This document shows, piece after piece, positions 1 through 9,466 of a stretch of DNA of 64,000 bases. The notes under the pieces were generated by a model. It was not told the DNA's origin and did no database searches. It worked only from the letters and a program-made list of their open reading frames with translations. Every line of letters starts with the position of its first letter. The stretch's first letter is position 1. This stretch comes from Phenylobacterium sp. (GTDB taxonomy: Bacteria > Pseudomonadota > Alphaproteobacteria > Caulobacterales > Caulobacteraceae), in the NCBI RefSeq assembly GCF_016124325.1, contig NZ_WGNY01000014.1:203481-267480 (forward strand), in the 5' to 3' direction. The position numbers and the translations under genes are program-made.

Positions 1-1103
1 CCGGCGCGGCCGCGCGCCGCATCGAGGTGGTGGGCGGGGCCACCAAGCGGTCCGTCGGATCGACCGAGCCCGTCGACGTCGTGCTCTCCACGCAGCGGCT
101 GGACCGCATTGTCGACTACTCGCCCGACGAACTCACCCTGACGGCCCAGGCCGGGGCGCGGATCGCCGACCTTGAGCGGCTGGTCGCGGGGCATGGGCAG
201 ATGCTGGCGTTCGAGCCGCCTCGCTGGACGCGGCTCCTGTCGGCGCGGGGCGAACCCACCCTGGGCGGGGTGATCTCGGCGAACCTGTCGGGCCCGCGCC
301 GCATCCGCGCCGGCGCCGCGCGCGACCACTTCCTGGGCTTCGAGGGCGTCTCCGGTCGGGGCGAGCGGTTCAAGGCCGGCGGGCGGGTGGTGAAGAACGT
401 CACCGGCTACGACCTGATGAAGCTGATGGCCGGGTCGTGGGGCACGCTGGCGATCCTCACAGAGCTCACGATCAAGGTGCTGCCGGCGGCGCGGGCCGAG
501 ACCACCCTGCTGCTCTTCGGCCTGGCCGACGTGCGCGCGCACGAGGCGATGCAGGCGGCCATGAACGGCTCGTTCGAGGTCTCGGGCGCGGCGCACCTAC
601 CGGGCTTCGCGGCCCACGCCCCACCGCTGAAGGCCGAGTCGGCGGTCACGGCGTTGCGCCTCGAAGGGTTCGAAGGCTCGGTCGCCGCACGTGCGGACGC
701 CCTGACCACGACGCTCAGCGGCTTTGGCCGGATCGACCGGCTGGACGGCGACCATAGCCGCGAGTTCTGGATCCAGGTGCGCGAGGTCGAGGCGCTCGCC
801 GGCGATCCCCGACCGCTCTGGCGCCTCCTGCTGCCGCCGGCCGCAGGCTGGCGCGGACCCCATGGCCTGCCGGGTGACGCCCTCTACGACTGGGCCGGCG
901 GCCTGGCCTGGCTGGCGAGCGAGGAGCCCGCCGAGAAGGTGCGCCGCGTCGTCCGCGACCTGGGCGGCCACGCCGTCTGCCTGCGGGGCGGCGACGCCTT
1001 CGGCCCGCGCGAAGGCCCGCTGGCTGGGCTCCAGGCGCGGGTCAAGGCCGCCTTCGACCCCCTGGGCGTGCTCAACCCCGGCCGCATGGAGGCGACGCCG
1101 TGA
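1..1103 (+). CDS. glcE: Glycolate oxidase FAD-binding subunit GlcE (5' end outside window)
   Basis: Membrane-associated glycolate oxidase (GlcDEF) oxidises glycolate to glyoxylate; GlcE is the second FAD-binding subunit. The reading frame is open to the left edge (it reads ...RRIEVVGGATKR), so the first residues and glcD probably lie upstream of the window. FAD-domain features include the GRVVKNVTGYDLMKL stretch and the C-terminal DPLGVLNPGRM motif, both typical of the GlcD/GlcE group. It is translationally coupled to glcF by a GTGA overlap. The GTG at 27 is only the first possible start inside the window and lies within conserved sequence, so it should not be taken as the true start. Confidence 0.93.
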   Translation, partial: GAAARRIEVVGGATKRSVGSTEPVDVVLSTQRLDRIVDYSPDELTLTAQAGARIADLERLVAGHGQMLAFEPPRWTRLLSARGEPTLGGVISANLSGPRRIRAGAARDHFLGFEGVSGRGERFKAGGRVVKNVTGYDLMKLMAGSWGTLAILTELTIKVLPAARAETTLLLFGLADVRAHEAMQAAMNGSFEVSGAAHLPGFAAHAPPLKAESAVTALRLEGFEGSVAARADALTTTLSGFGRIDRLDGDHSREFWIQVREVEALAGDPRPLWRLLLPPAAGWRGPHGLPGDALYDWAGGLAWLASEEPAEKVRRVVRDLGGHAVCLRGGDAFGPREGPLAGLQARVKAAFDPLGVLNPGRMEATP

Positions 1104-2392
1104 GGACCGCCTTCACGCCCGAACAGCTCGCCGACCCTGAGGTGGCCGACAGCGAGGCCGCCATCCGCAAATGCGTCCACTGCGGCTTCTGCACGGCGAC
1201 CTGTCCCACCTACGTCCTGCTCGGCGACGAGCGCGACAGCCCCCGTGGCCGCATCGAGCTGATCCGCGACATGCTGGAGAAGGGCGGCGCGCCGCCGCCC
1301 GGCACGGTGACGCACGTCGACCGCTGCCTGTCGTGCCTGGCCTGCACCACCACCTGCCCGTCCGGCGTGGACTACGCCCAGCTCATCGACCACGCCCGCG
1401 CCCATATCGAGGAGCATCACGTCAGGCCCTGGCCCGAGCGCCTGCTGCGGGCCGCGCTGGCGGCGATCCTGCCTCACCGGCGGCGGCTGGCGGCGGCGCT
1501 GTCCCTGGGCCGGCTCGCCCGGCCGCTGGAGCCGCTGCTGCGCGGTCTGAAGCTGGCGCCCCTGGCGGCCATGCTGCGCCTGGTCCCGCCGCGCGCCGGG
1601 GCGGCCCCTGCCGCGCCGCCGGCGCCCCAAGGCGCCACGCGAGGCCGGGTGATCCTGTTGCAGGGCTGCGTGGAGCCCGTGGCCGCGCCGGAGGTCCGGG
1701 CCGCGGCCATGCGCCTGCTCGTCCGCGCCGGCTTCGAGGTGGTCCTGGCCGAAGGCGAGGGATGCTGCGGGGCGCTCTCCGAGCACCTGGGCCGCCGCGG
1801 CGAGGCCCAGGCCATGGCGCGGGCCAACCTCGCCGCCTGGGAGCGCGCCGGCGAGGCCGTCGCCATCGTCGCCACCGCCGCGGGCTGTGGAACCATGCTC
1901 AAGGGCTACGGCGGCCTGCTCGGTCCGCCGGGCGCCGCCGCCGCCGGACAGGCCCGCGACATCCTGGAGTTCATCGCCGAGGTCGGCCTGCCGCCGGTGA
2001 CGCTCGCGCCGGGGCTCGCCGTGGCCTATCACGCCGCCTGCTCGCTGCAGCACGGACAGCAGATCAAGACCGCGCCCCCGCGCCTGCTGGCCCAGGCCGG
2101 GTTCGAGGTGCGGCCGGTCTCCGAGGGCCATCTCTGCTGCGGCTCGGCCGGGGTCTACAACATCCTGCAGCCCGAACTCGCCACCCGCCTTCGTGACCGC
2201 AAGGCCGCCAATATCGCGGCGACGAAGGCCGTGGTCGTCGCGGCCGGGAACGTCGGTTGCATGGCTCAGCTCGCGCCGGTTCTGGACCAGCCGGTGGTCC
2301 ATCCGGTGGAGCTTCTCGACTGGGCGACGGGCGGGCCCCGGCCGGTTGCGCTCGTTCGCCTGTCGGGGGAGCAACTCAGGGCTGCTACTTAG
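1100..2392 (+). CDS. glcF: Glycolate oxidase iron-sulfur subunit GlcF
   Basis: GlcF passes electrons from the flavin subunits of glycolate oxidase towards the membrane quinone pool. The 430-residue protein has two N-terminal 4Fe-4S motifs (CVHCGFCTATCP and CLSCLACTTTCP) followed by two cysteine-rich CCG domains (EGEGCCG near residue 215; HLCCGSAG near 345), as expected for the GlcF/HdrD family. The GTG start at 1100 overlaps the glcE stop (GTGA) and has a GGAGG at 1088-1092. With glcE it forms the end of a glcDEF operon. No promoter is expected between the two genes. Confidence 0.95.
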   Translation: MRTAFTPEQLADPEVADSEAAIRKCVHCGFCTATCPTYVLLGDERDSPRGRIELIRDMLEKGGAPPPGTVTHVDRCLSCLACTTTCPSGVDYAQLIDHARAHIEEHHVRPWPERLLRAALAAILPHRRRLAAALSLGRLARPLEPLLRGLKLAPLAAMLRLVPPRAGAAPAAPPAPQGATRGRVILLQGCVEPVAAPEVRAAAMRLLVRAGFEVVLAEGEGCCGALSEHLGRRGEAQAMARANLAAWERAGEAVAIVATAAGCGTMLKGYGGLLGPPGAAAAGQARDILEFIAEVGLPPVTLAPGLAVAYHAACSLQHGQQIKTAPPRLLAQAGFEVRPVSEGHLCCGSAGVYNILQPELATRLRDRKAANIAATKAVVVAAGNVGCMAQLAPVLDQPVVHPVELLDWATGGPRPVALVRLSGEQLRAAT

Positions 2393-2459
2393 GCGTCCGT
2401 ACCGGATTGGTCGCGGTGCGAAGTTAAGTCAGGCTTCTCCACGGCAAGGAGAATCCGCC

Positions 2460-2765
2460 GTGTTCAACATCGAACTGCAGCCCGAAGTGTTCCTGACAGC
2501 ATTTGGCGCCTACGGCCTGATCCTGGTGGCGACGCTGATCTGGACCCGCGGCCGCTTCGGTTCAGGCGGCCTCGACGAAGCCCGGCCAGGTGGACATGTA
2601 CTTCACGAAGGCGGGACCGAGGCCCTCGTTCGCCAGATACTCGGCGGTGACGGGCAAAGCCACCGGCTTGAACGCCGGATCGCGGGCGCGTTCCGCAAAG
2701 TCGTGGTGCAGGATCGCCGCGCGGCCGATGAGGACGTAGTCCGCACCCTCGCGGAGCATCTGTGA
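2460..2765 (+). CDS. Small membrane-anchored ORF, unknown; possibly truncated
   Basis: A GTG at 2460 is preceded by a good Shine-Dalgarno sequence (AAGGAG at 2446-2451). The first 34 codons lie in otherwise empty DNA and encode MFNIELQPEVF followed by a hydrophobic segment (about residues 10-28) ending in TRGR, as in a one-pass membrane protein. The remaining codons, to the stop at 2765, overlap the 3' end of the oppositely oriented flavin oxidoreductase and lack protein-like character. Either a very small membrane protein has lost its own stop codon and runs into the neighbour, or its 3' part was removed by a rearrangement. I do not recognise the family. Confidence 0.4.
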   Translation: MFNIELQPEVFLTAFGAYGLILVATLIWTRGRFGSGGLDEARPGGHVLHEGGTEALVRQILGGDGQSHRLERRIAGAFRKVVVQDRRAADEDVVRTLAEHL

Positions 2766-3635
2766 GGCGATCGCGGGGGTCGTGATCTTGCCGGCCACGC
2801 CGAGGCGCACGTCGCCGCGCTCGAGTTCGGTGAAATAGGACATCAGCGAGCGGCCCTTGAAGGCCTCCTCGACCGGTTCCTTGAAGACGTCCCACAGCGA
2901 CATGTCGAGGTAGTCGATTCGACCGTCGCGCATCACGGCCTGGGCGACGTCGCGGATTTCGGCCAGCTTCAGCCCGAACCGCTCGGGCGACAGGCGCAGG
3001 CCAAGCTGGAAGTTCTTGCGGCAGCGCGAGCGCACGCCGTCGATGATCTCGAAGATGATCCGCGAGCGGTTCTCGAGCGAACCGCCGTAGCGGTCCTTGC
3101 GCTTGTTGATCTCGGGCGAGAGGAACTGCGCCAGCACATAGCCGTGGGCGCCGTGGATCTCGACCCCGTCGAAGCCCGCCTTCTCGGCGCGGACGGCGGC
3201 GGAGACGAAGTCCTCGATCAGTTGCTCCACCTCGCCGGTGGAAAGGCCGCGCGAACCGGTCTCCGGGTCGTCGGACGGACAGACCGGCTGGCCCACGATG
3301 TCCTTCGGCGAGCGGTTGCCGGCATGGTGCATCTGCAGGGCCGAGACGCTGCCCGCGGCCTTGATCGCCGCCGCCAGCCGCGTGAGCCCCGGGAGATGCT
3401 GGTCGCCGAAGACGCCGAGTTGCCCCGGGAACCCCTGGCCCACCGCCTGCACATGGGCCGCGCAGGTCATGGTCAGGCCGAACCCGCCCTTGGCCCGCAG
3501 GGTCAGCCAGTTGAACTCGTCGTCCGACAGCGTGCCGTCGGGATGGCTCTGCAGGTTGGTGAGCGGCGCCAGCATGAAACGGTTCTTCATGGCGGGGCCG
3601 TGCATGAGGGTCATCGGCGAGAACAGGTCGGCCAA
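2562..3635 (-). CDS. NADH:flavin oxidoreductase (Old Yellow Enzyme family)
   Basis: FMN-dependent TIM-barrel enzyme that reduces activated C=C bonds or related substrates with NAD(P)H; the physiological substrate is unknown. Family signs are the FSPMTL...KNRFMLAPLT start, QMHHAGN, the catalytic-region HGAHGYVLAQFLSP, the YGGSLENR signature and the phosphate-binding GADYVLIGRAA near the C terminus. I chose a TTG start at 3635 because an upstream GGAG fits it and because the conserved domain begins there (ADLFSPM); an ATG-like extension to 3692 would add non-conserved residues. It is separate from the second OYE-family gene at 28-29 kb, from which it differs substantially. Confidence 0.85.
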   Translation of the reverse strand: MADLFSPMTLMHGPAMKNRFMLAPLTNLQSHPDGTLSDDEFNWLTLRAKGGFGLTMTCAAHVQAVGQGFPGQLGVFGDQHLPGLTRLAAAIKAAGSVSALQMHHAGNRSPKDIVGQPVCPSDDPETGSRGLSTGEVEQLIEDFVSAAVRAEKAGFDGVEIHGAHGYVLAQFLSPEINKRKDRYGGSLENRSRIIFEIIDGVRSRCRKNFQLGLRLSPERFGLKLAEIRDVAQAVMRDGRIDYLDMSLWDVFKEPVEEAFKGRSLMSYFTELERGDVRLGVAGKITTPAIASQMLREGADYVLIGRAAILHHDFAERARDPAFKPVALPVTAEYLANEGLGPAFVKYMSTWPGFVEAA

Positions 3636-3714
3636 GGGCGGTCTCCAGGAAGCGTGACCGCAGCGATAGCCGGCTTCCGCGGCGTCGGGCAACGCCGGGA
3701 ATCTGCGGGCGCGC

Positions 3715-4818
3715 TCAGCGGTCGCCGGCTGATCCCGTGCTGGCCGGCATGGCCTTGATCCAGGCCCGGATCAGGGCGACCCCCTCCTCGTGCGTCATCG
3801 AGCGGCCCAGCTCGGGCATCATCACGCCGGGCTCGGTCGAGGCCATGCGGTAGGCCAGGATCGAGTCGTCGGGGCGGCCGGGCACGATGTCGTCCTTGAG
3901 GTCGCCCGATCCGCGGCCGGCGGCGACTGGATGCTTGCCGACGCCCCAGGTCACGGGATTCCGCTCCTCCAGGTCGAGGAACAGGCCCGAGTTGCTCGCC
4001 ACGCCCCGGGCGTTGTGACAGTGGGCGCAATTGCCGTCGAGGTAAGCCCGCGCGCGCGCGTCCAGCGGCTCGGCCGGATCGTCCCAGCGCGGCGTGCGCG
4101 GCGCGTCGGCCGGCTTCGGCGCCCCGGCCAGCAGGCCCAGGCGGGTCCAGTGGACGAGCTGGTTCTCGCCCGCTCCGGCGTAGGCGTAGTCGCCGTTGAG
4201 GTTCCGCGCCTTGGGCCCGATCGGCGAGATCGCCTTGTCGAGCTGGTGGCACTCCTTGCACTGGTTCTGGTTGGGCACGGCGTAGTCGATGGTCAGCGGC
4301 TTGCCGTGCTCGTCGATGACCGACACCTCCATCCGCGCGCCGGCCCGCTTCAGCACCGCCTCGCTCTGGTCGGCGTTCCAGACATAGGCCTGGGCCGTCC
4401 AGCCTTCCGGCTTGTGGATCAGCACCCGGGTCTCGATGAAGCGCACCTTCTCGCCCGGCCGGCGGAGGTCGGCCGGATAGGCGAAGGTCTTGATGAGCGC
4501 CGCACCCACGGGCAGGTCCAGAACGCCCTCAGCCCGGTAGCGCGCCTGGGTTCCGGGCGGCAGGTAGGCGAAGCGGTGCTTCTCGGCGTAGTCGGTGAAC
4601 AGCGGCGTGTTCAGGGCGTAGGGCGTCACCCGCGCGTTGGGGTGGCGGGCCCCGGCGTCGGTGAAGAGGCGGTAGTCGGACAGCTTCGGCGCCGGCCCGT
4701 CGGCCATCAGCGCCGCCTGGGACACGCCCGGCGGCGCGGGCGCCGCGCCCAGCAGCAGGAGGCCGGTGAGGCCGGCCGCCAAGGTCCGAATACGCATCAT
4801 CCGACTTCGTACGCTCAC
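3715..4818 (-). CDS. SO2930-type exported diheme c-type cytochrome
   Basis: The protein has an N-terminal signal peptide (hydrophobic core about residues 11-27, AAP cleavage region) and two covalent heme motifs, CKECH at 187-191 and CAHCH at 264-268, so it should be a periplasmic or surface c-type cytochrome. Its length (367) and layout match the SO2930/HNE_0200 family. The GTG start at 4818 overlaps the stop of the upstream beta-helix gene (GTGA), so the two are translated together; an ATG 18 bases further in is an alternative. This pairing with a beta-helix protein recurs in proteobacteria, but the function of the pair is not established. Confidence 0.85.
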   Translation of the reverse strand: MSVRSRMMRIRTLAAGLTGLLLLGAAPAPPGVSQAALMADGPAPKLSDYRLFTDAGARHPNARVTPYALNTPLFTDYAEKHRFAYLPPGTQARYRAEGVLDLPVGAALIKTFAYPADLRRPGEKVRFIETRVLIHKPEGWTAQAYVWNADQSEAVLKRAGARMEVSVIDEHGKPLTIDYAVPNQNQCKECHQLDKAISPIGPKARNLNGDYAYAGAGENQLVHWTRLGLLAGAPKPADAPRTPRWDDPAEPLDARARAYLDGNCAHCHNARGVASNSGLFLDLEERNPVTWGVGKHPVAAGRGSGDLKDDIVPGRPDDSILAYRMASTEPGVMMPELGRSMTHEEGVALIRAWIKAMPASTGSAGDR

Positions 4819-6032
4819 GACCCCAGGTCAGACTGCGCCTTGGGCAGGATCACGGCGGCCGGCTCGGCCACCTGGGCGTCGCCGACGGTCTGGGCCACCT
4901 GCGGCTTCGCCTTGTCCAGCGCGCCGGGCGCGGGAAGGTTGAGGTTGAGCACCGGGCCGTCGCTCAGGCGCACGCGCGCCACCTCGGGCGAGCCGGCGAA
5001 GGTGGTGACCCCGTCCCACATCACCGGCGGGATCTGGCCGCCCATCATCTTGGCCAGGGCCTCGCCGCCGTCGAACTGCGGGTTCCAGGCGTTGCGGCCG
5101 ATCTTGTTGTCGCGCACCACGATGTCGCGCGGCAGGGGGTTGTAGGTCTTGTCGTCGAACTTCTGCGTGTAGCTGACCAGCATCACCGCGGCGGTCTGGT
5201 TGCCGTCGATCGTGTTGCCGAACACGTGGACGTCGCGGTTGGCCATCACCATCACGCCGGTGCCGGTGGGCACGCCGGCCACGATGTTGCCCTTGGGCGC
5301 GAAGTTCTGGGTGTCGTTGTTCACGACCTGGTTGTTGAACACCCGCGTCGAGTGCCCGCCCATCTGCGGCAGGTTCGGCAGGTCGAACACCAGGATGCCG
5401 CCGGCGTTGTGGGTCGAGACGTTGTCGAAGACGTCGGCGTTCATCGAGTTCTCGATCTCGATCCCGGCGACGTTGAATTCGGCCCGGCTGTTCTTGACGA
5501 TGATGTTCTTCGACTGGCCGACGTAGATGCCGGCGTCCGAGGCGCCCTTCACCGTCACCTTGTCGATCAGCACGTTGGTGGACGAGACGGGATAGACCCC
5601 GTAGGCGCCGTTGGTCTCCTTGGGCCCGCCGGTCCACTCGACCCGCAGGTTCACGAAGCTGATCTGGTCGGAGCCCTTGGACTTCACCCCGTCGCCGCGG
5701 GTGTCCTCGACCGCGAGGTCGCGGATCGTCACCTGGTTCGAGGTGATGAGCAGGCCCTCCCCGGCGCCCTTCTGCCCTTTGAACGACAGGATGGTGGCCT
5801 CAGGCCCGGCGCCTTTCACCGTGACGTTGGCCACATCGAGCGACAGGCCGTCGATGAGGTCGTAGCGTCCCGCGCCCAGCTCGACCACGTCGCCGGGCTT
5901 GGCGTCGAGCAGCGCGGTCTGCAGCCGTTCCTGCGCATCGGCGCCCGGCGCGACGGTCAGGGTCTTGGCGTAGGCGCTCCCGCTCAGCACCGTGGCGGCC
6001 AGCAGCGCCGTGGCGTACCTGATCATCTTCAC
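4815..6032 (-). CDS. Exported parallel beta-helix protein, partner of diheme cytochrome
   Basis: A signal peptide occupies residues 1-22 (MKMIRY...SGSAYA, with an alternative start at M3). The mature 383 residues are a right-handed parallel beta-helix with many Asn/Val/Ile-rich turns such as NVLIDKVTVKG, NIIVKNSRAEF and DIVVRDNKIG, as in pectate-lyase-like folds. No lyase catalytic signature is obvious. The gene leads a two-gene operon with the diheme cytochrome (overlap 4815-4818). The family usually occurs as this pair, so an envelope redox or binding complex is a reasonable inference, not a demonstrated role. Confidence 0.85.
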   Translation of the reverse strand: MKMIRYATALLAATVLSGSAYAKTLTVAPGADAQERLQTALLDAKPGDVVELGAGRYDLIDGLSLDVANVTVKGAGPEATILSFKGQKGAGEGLLITSNQVTIRDLAVEDTRGDGVKSKGSDQISFVNLRVEWTGGPKETNGAYGVYPVSSTNVLIDKVTVKGASDAGIYVGQSKNIIVKNSRAEFNVAGIEIENSMNADVFDNVSTHNAGGILVFDLPNLPQMGGHSTRVFNNQVVNNDTQNFAPKGNIVAGVPTGTGVMVMANRDVHVFGNTIDGNQTAAVMLVSYTQKFDDKTYNPLPRDIVVRDNKIGRNAWNPQFDGGEALAKMMGGQIPPVMWDGVTTFAGSPEVARVRLSDGPVLNLNLPAPGALDKAKPQVAQTVGDAQVAEPAAVILPKAQSDLGS

Positions 6033-6129
6033 ACCTCCCGTATCGTCCTGCCGGCATCATGACGCGCCGTTCAACTTCGTAGGTGGCGCAGGTCAGCGCC
6101 GCAAGGCAACCCCAAAGGGCCACAAAAGC

Positions 6130-6558
6130 ATGCAGACCCGGATCATACGCTTCGGTGCGGAATGCGCGAACGTCCTCGACCGCGTCGCCATCGACGTGTT
6201 CGACGAGGCGATAGATCCGGCGCGGGTCGCGGCCTATCTCGCCGAGCCCGGGCATCTGATGGTGGTCGCCGTTAGCGATGGCGAGGTCGTGGGCCAGGCG
6301 CGCGGCATGGTGCACCGCCACCCCGACAAGAAGACCGAACTCTACATCGACAATCTCGGCGTGACTCCGTCACGGCGGCGCGAGCGGCTGGCGACGCACC
6401 TGCTCGACGACCTCGTCGCGTGGGGCCGGAGCCTGGGCTGCGAGGAAGCGTGGGTCGGAACCGAGGTCGACAACGGCCCGGCGCGCGCGCTGTACGAACG
6501 TCGCGGCTCCCAGGCCGAGACGTTCGTCATGTACGTCTACGAGTTGGCGGACACGTAG
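6130..6558 (+). CDS. GNAT family N-acetyltransferase
   Basis: A 142-residue GCN5-related acetyltransferase. The acetyl-CoA pyrophosphate loop region is visible as LGVTPSRRRERLATHLLDDL (about 78-97), followed by AWVGTEVDNGPARALYERRG, the usual beta5/alpha4 hairpin. The size and arrangement resemble the aminoglycoside 3-N-acetyltransferase I (AAC(3)-I) branch, but many members acetylate other amines and no resistance role can be claimed. I chose ATG 6130; a longer frame from 5992 runs back into the divergent beta-helix promoter and signal-peptide region. The 3' end overlaps that of the convergent deaminase by 22 bp. Confidence 0.8.
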   Translation: MQTRIIRFGAECANVLDRVAIDVFDEAIDPARVAAYLAEPGHLMVVAVSDGEVVGQARGMVHRHPDKKTELYIDNLGVTPSRRRERLATHLLDDLVAWGRSLGCEEAWVGTEVDNGPARALYERRGSQAETFVMYVYELADT

Positions 6559-7553
6559 GCGTCGATGGCCGCCACGTGTCGCTCGGCCACTTCCGGGGGC
6601 AGGAACGAGCCGGTGAAGCTGTTCTTGGCCAGGGTCACGAGGTCGTCGCGCGAGAGCGACAGCGCCTCGGTGATCTGGGTGAAGTTCTCGCCCACATAGC
6701 CGCCGAAATAGGCCGGATCGTCCGAATTGACCGTGGGCTTGAGGCCCAGTTCCAGCATCCGTTTCAGGGGGTGAAGCTTCAGGTCGCTCACGCCGCAGAG
6801 CTTGAGGTTCGAGAGCGGGCAGACCGTCAGCGTCATGCCCTCCGAGGCCAGCCGCGCCACCAGCCTGTCGTCCTCCAGCGCCCGGTTGCCGTGGTCGATG
6901 CGGTCGACGTGCAGCAGGTCCAGCGCCTCCCAGACATATTCGGGCGGCCCTTCCTCGCCGGCGTGGGCGACGCGCTTCAGGCCGCGTTCGCCGGCGGCGG
7001 CGAAGACGCGGGCGAACTTTGAGGGCGGATGGCCCACCTCTGAGGAATCCAGTCCCACGCCCACGATGCGGTCGAGGTAGGATTCGGCCATCCTCAGGGT
7101 GGCGAAGGCGGCGTCCTCGTCGAGATGGCGCAGGAAACACAGGATCAGGCTGGAGGTGACGCCCAGGTCTCGTTCGGCCTCAGCCATGCCCGCCAGCAGG
7201 CCGTCGGCCGCGACGGAGAAGGGAAGTCCGCGGTCGGTGTGGGTCTGGGGATCGAAGAACAGCTCGACGTGGCGGCAGCCGTCGGCCGCGACGCGCCGGA
7301 AATAGGCCATCGCCAGATCGCGGAAGTCGTCTTCCGTCATCAGCACGCCGGCGCCCTGGTAGTAGATGTCGAGGAAGTCCTGCAGGTTTCCGAAGGCGTA
7401 GGCGGCGCGCACCTCCTCGACGGTCCGAAAGGGCAGGGCGACGCCGTTGCGCCGACCGAACTCGAACATCTGCTCGGGCTCCAGGCTGCCTTCGATATGC
7501 AGGTGCAGTTCGGCCTTCGGCAGGCCACGGGCGAATTGGGTGAGGTCGGTCAT
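6537..7553 (-). CDS. Adenine deaminase-type member of the adenosine deaminase family
   Basis: Zinc-dependent purine deaminase in purine salvage. Metal ligands and catalytic residues are visible: HLHIEGS (H17, H19), HAGEEGPP (zinc His and nearby Glu), RIDHGNRALED and SDDPAYFGGY (Asp ligand). FLDIYYQGAGVL, DPQTHTDRGLPF and GLDSSEVGHPPSKF are typical of the bacterial/fungal adenine deaminase (Aah1/PA0148-like) branch rather than classical adenosine deaminase, so I favour hypoxanthine formation from adenine. It is 338 residues, the usual length. It stands alone, convergent with the GNAT gene. Confidence 0.85.
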   Translation of the reverse strand: MTDLTQFARGLPKAELHLHIEGSLEPEQMFEFGRRNGVALPFRTVEEVRAAYAFGNLQDFLDIYYQGAGVLMTEDDFRDLAMAYFRRVAADGCRHVELFFDPQTHTDRGLPFSVAADGLLAGMAEAERDLGVTSSLILCFLRHLDEDAAFATLRMAESYLDRIVGVGLDSSEVGHPPSKFARVFAAAGERGLKRVAHAGEEGPPEYVWEALDLLHVDRIDHGNRALEDDRLVARLASEGMTLTVCPLSNLKLCGVSDLKLHPLKRMLELGLKPTVNSDDPAYFGGYVGENFTQITEALSLSRDDLVTLAKNSFTGSFLPPEVAERHVAAIDAYVSANS

Positions 7554-7642
7554 GGCCGCGACCTTCCCGCGATCCGGGCGCGGGTCAAGGCTTGCGGCGC
7601 GTCGGGGCTGGTCTAGGCTCTGGCTTCAACTGGGGAGTGTGC

Positions 7643-8272
7643 GTGGCTGCATCAGGCGCCGAGGCGGCGGGGACGACGGCGGAGCAAAAGCTCGCGGCCG
7701 CCCATCAGGCCCTTCTGCACACCAAGGGCATACAGTTCGATTTCGCCGCTGCGCAGCCGCCCGAGCCGCCGTTCTGGGCCGAGCCGCTGCTGCGGTTGCT
7801 GAAGGTCGTCGGGCCCTATGTGATCTACCTCTTCTGGGGCGGCGTCGCGATCGGGGCGGCGCTGCTCGTCTACTTCGTCATCCGGGAACTGGTCCCCGAA
7901 CGCTGGCTGCGCGGCCGGCGCCAGGTCCAGGAGGCCGCGGACTGGCGGCCCGACGCCGAACAGGCCCACGCCCTGCTGGCCGACGCCGACCGGCTCGCCG
8001 CCGACGGCCAGTTCGACGAGGCGATCCACATCCTGCTGTTCCGGTCCATCGACGACCTGGCCGCGCGCCGGCCGGGCGCGGTGCGCCAGGCGCTGACCAG
8101 CCGCGACATCGCCGGGTTGGAGGTGCTGCCGTCGGGCGCGCGGGCGGCCTTCGCGCGCCTGGCCCAGGCCGTGGAGCGCACGTTCTTCGGAGGGCGGCCG
8201 GCCGACGCCGAGGCCTTCGGCCGAGCGCGGGCCGACTACGAGGCCTTCGCCTTCGCCGAGGGCTGGCGATGA
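7643..8272 (+). CDS. DUF4129 domain membrane protein
   Basis: First gene of a six-gene operon. A GTG at 7643 with GGGGAG at 7632-7637 gives a 209-residue protein with one central membrane span (PYVIYLFWGGVAIGAALLVYF) and a cytoplasmic C-terminal DUF4129 domain (LADADRLAADGQFDEAIHIL...). DUF4129 proteins commonly accompany MoxR ATPases and DUF58 proteins; the biochemical role is not known. The stop overlaps the next start (ATGA, 8269-8272), so translation is coupled. Confidence 0.8.
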   Translation: MAASGAEAAGTTAEQKLAAAHQALLHTKGIQFDFAAAQPPEPPFWAEPLLRLLKVVGPYVIYLFWGGVAIGAALLVYFVIRELVPERWLRGRRQVQEAADWRPDAEQAHALLADADRLAADGQFDEAIHILLFRSIDDLAARRPGAVRQALTSRDIAGLEVLPSGARAAFARLAQAVERTFFGGRPADAEAFGRARADYEAFAFAEGWR

Positions 8273-9466
8273 GCGAGACCGCGCCCGCCTTCGCCCCCCG
8301 GACGATCCTCGCGCTGGTCGCCGTCGGGATCGTGGCCCTTTCGGGCCTGGTGGTGCTCGCGGCCTACGCGCCGGAGTTGCGATCGGGCGCCGACGGGCGG
8401 GCCCACGCCCTGTCGAAGTCGGCGATCGGCTACGCCGGCGCGCCGATCCTGATGCGCGAACTGGGCCAGACCGCGCTGGTCAGTCGCGTGAAGCCGCACG
8501 GCGGGTTGGCCGCGACGGTGGTGCTGACGCCGGATGCCGGGACCGCGGGCGACGAACTGAAGCGGTTCGAAGGGCGCGACCCGCTGCTGATCGTCCTGCC
8601 GAAATGGGCCGCCGCGCCCGATCCCTTTCACCAAGGATACGTGACGAAGGCCGGCGTCCTGTCCGGGCCGGCCGAACGGTTCACCGACATGCTCAAGGCG
8701 TGGTCCAAGCAGACGGTCGTCGCGGTCCGGCCGGCCGCGACACGCCCCGTCCTGCGCGGCGCGCCGGGATCCGCCCTGGCCGGGTCGTACCTGCCCCTGG
8801 GCTCGATCGACCGGCTGCAGACGGTCTCCGGCGACGGCTGGGCGCCGATCCTGGTGGACGACGAGGGCCGCACGGTGCTGGCGGCCTCGCGCCGGCGGCC
8901 CAACATCTGGCTGCTGGCCGAGCCCGACCTGCTCAACAACCAGGGCCTGAAGGACCTGAACACGGCCCGCGCCGGGGCCGGGATCCTGGGCGCGCTGAGC
9001 GGCGAGGGCGCGGAGTCGCTGGTCTTCGACGTGACCCTGGCCGGCTACGAGCGCGGCCAGGGACTGTTGCGCCTGATGCTGGCGCCGCCGTGGCTCGCCG
9101 CCACCCTGATCGCCGTGGCCGCCGCGATCCTCATGGGCCTGCATGGCCTGGCGCGGTTCGGCCAGCCGCGCCGGACCGGCCGCGCCTTCGCCCTGGGCGC
9201 GCGGGCCCTGGTCGACAACGGCGCGGGCCTGATCCGCCAGGCGCGCAAGGAACACGAACTGGCCCCCGCCTATGCGGCGCTGACCCGGGCGCTGGTGATC
9301 CGCGCCGCGGGGGCGCATGGCGGCGCCGACTGGCTGGACGAGCTGGCGCGCCGCCGCGGCCAGGCCGAGCCGGCCCAGCTGGCGGCCGAGGCCGAAGCGG
9401 CCAGGACCCGCGACGACCTCATGGCCGTCGCGACGAAACTGTACGAGTGGAGAGGGGAGATGACGC

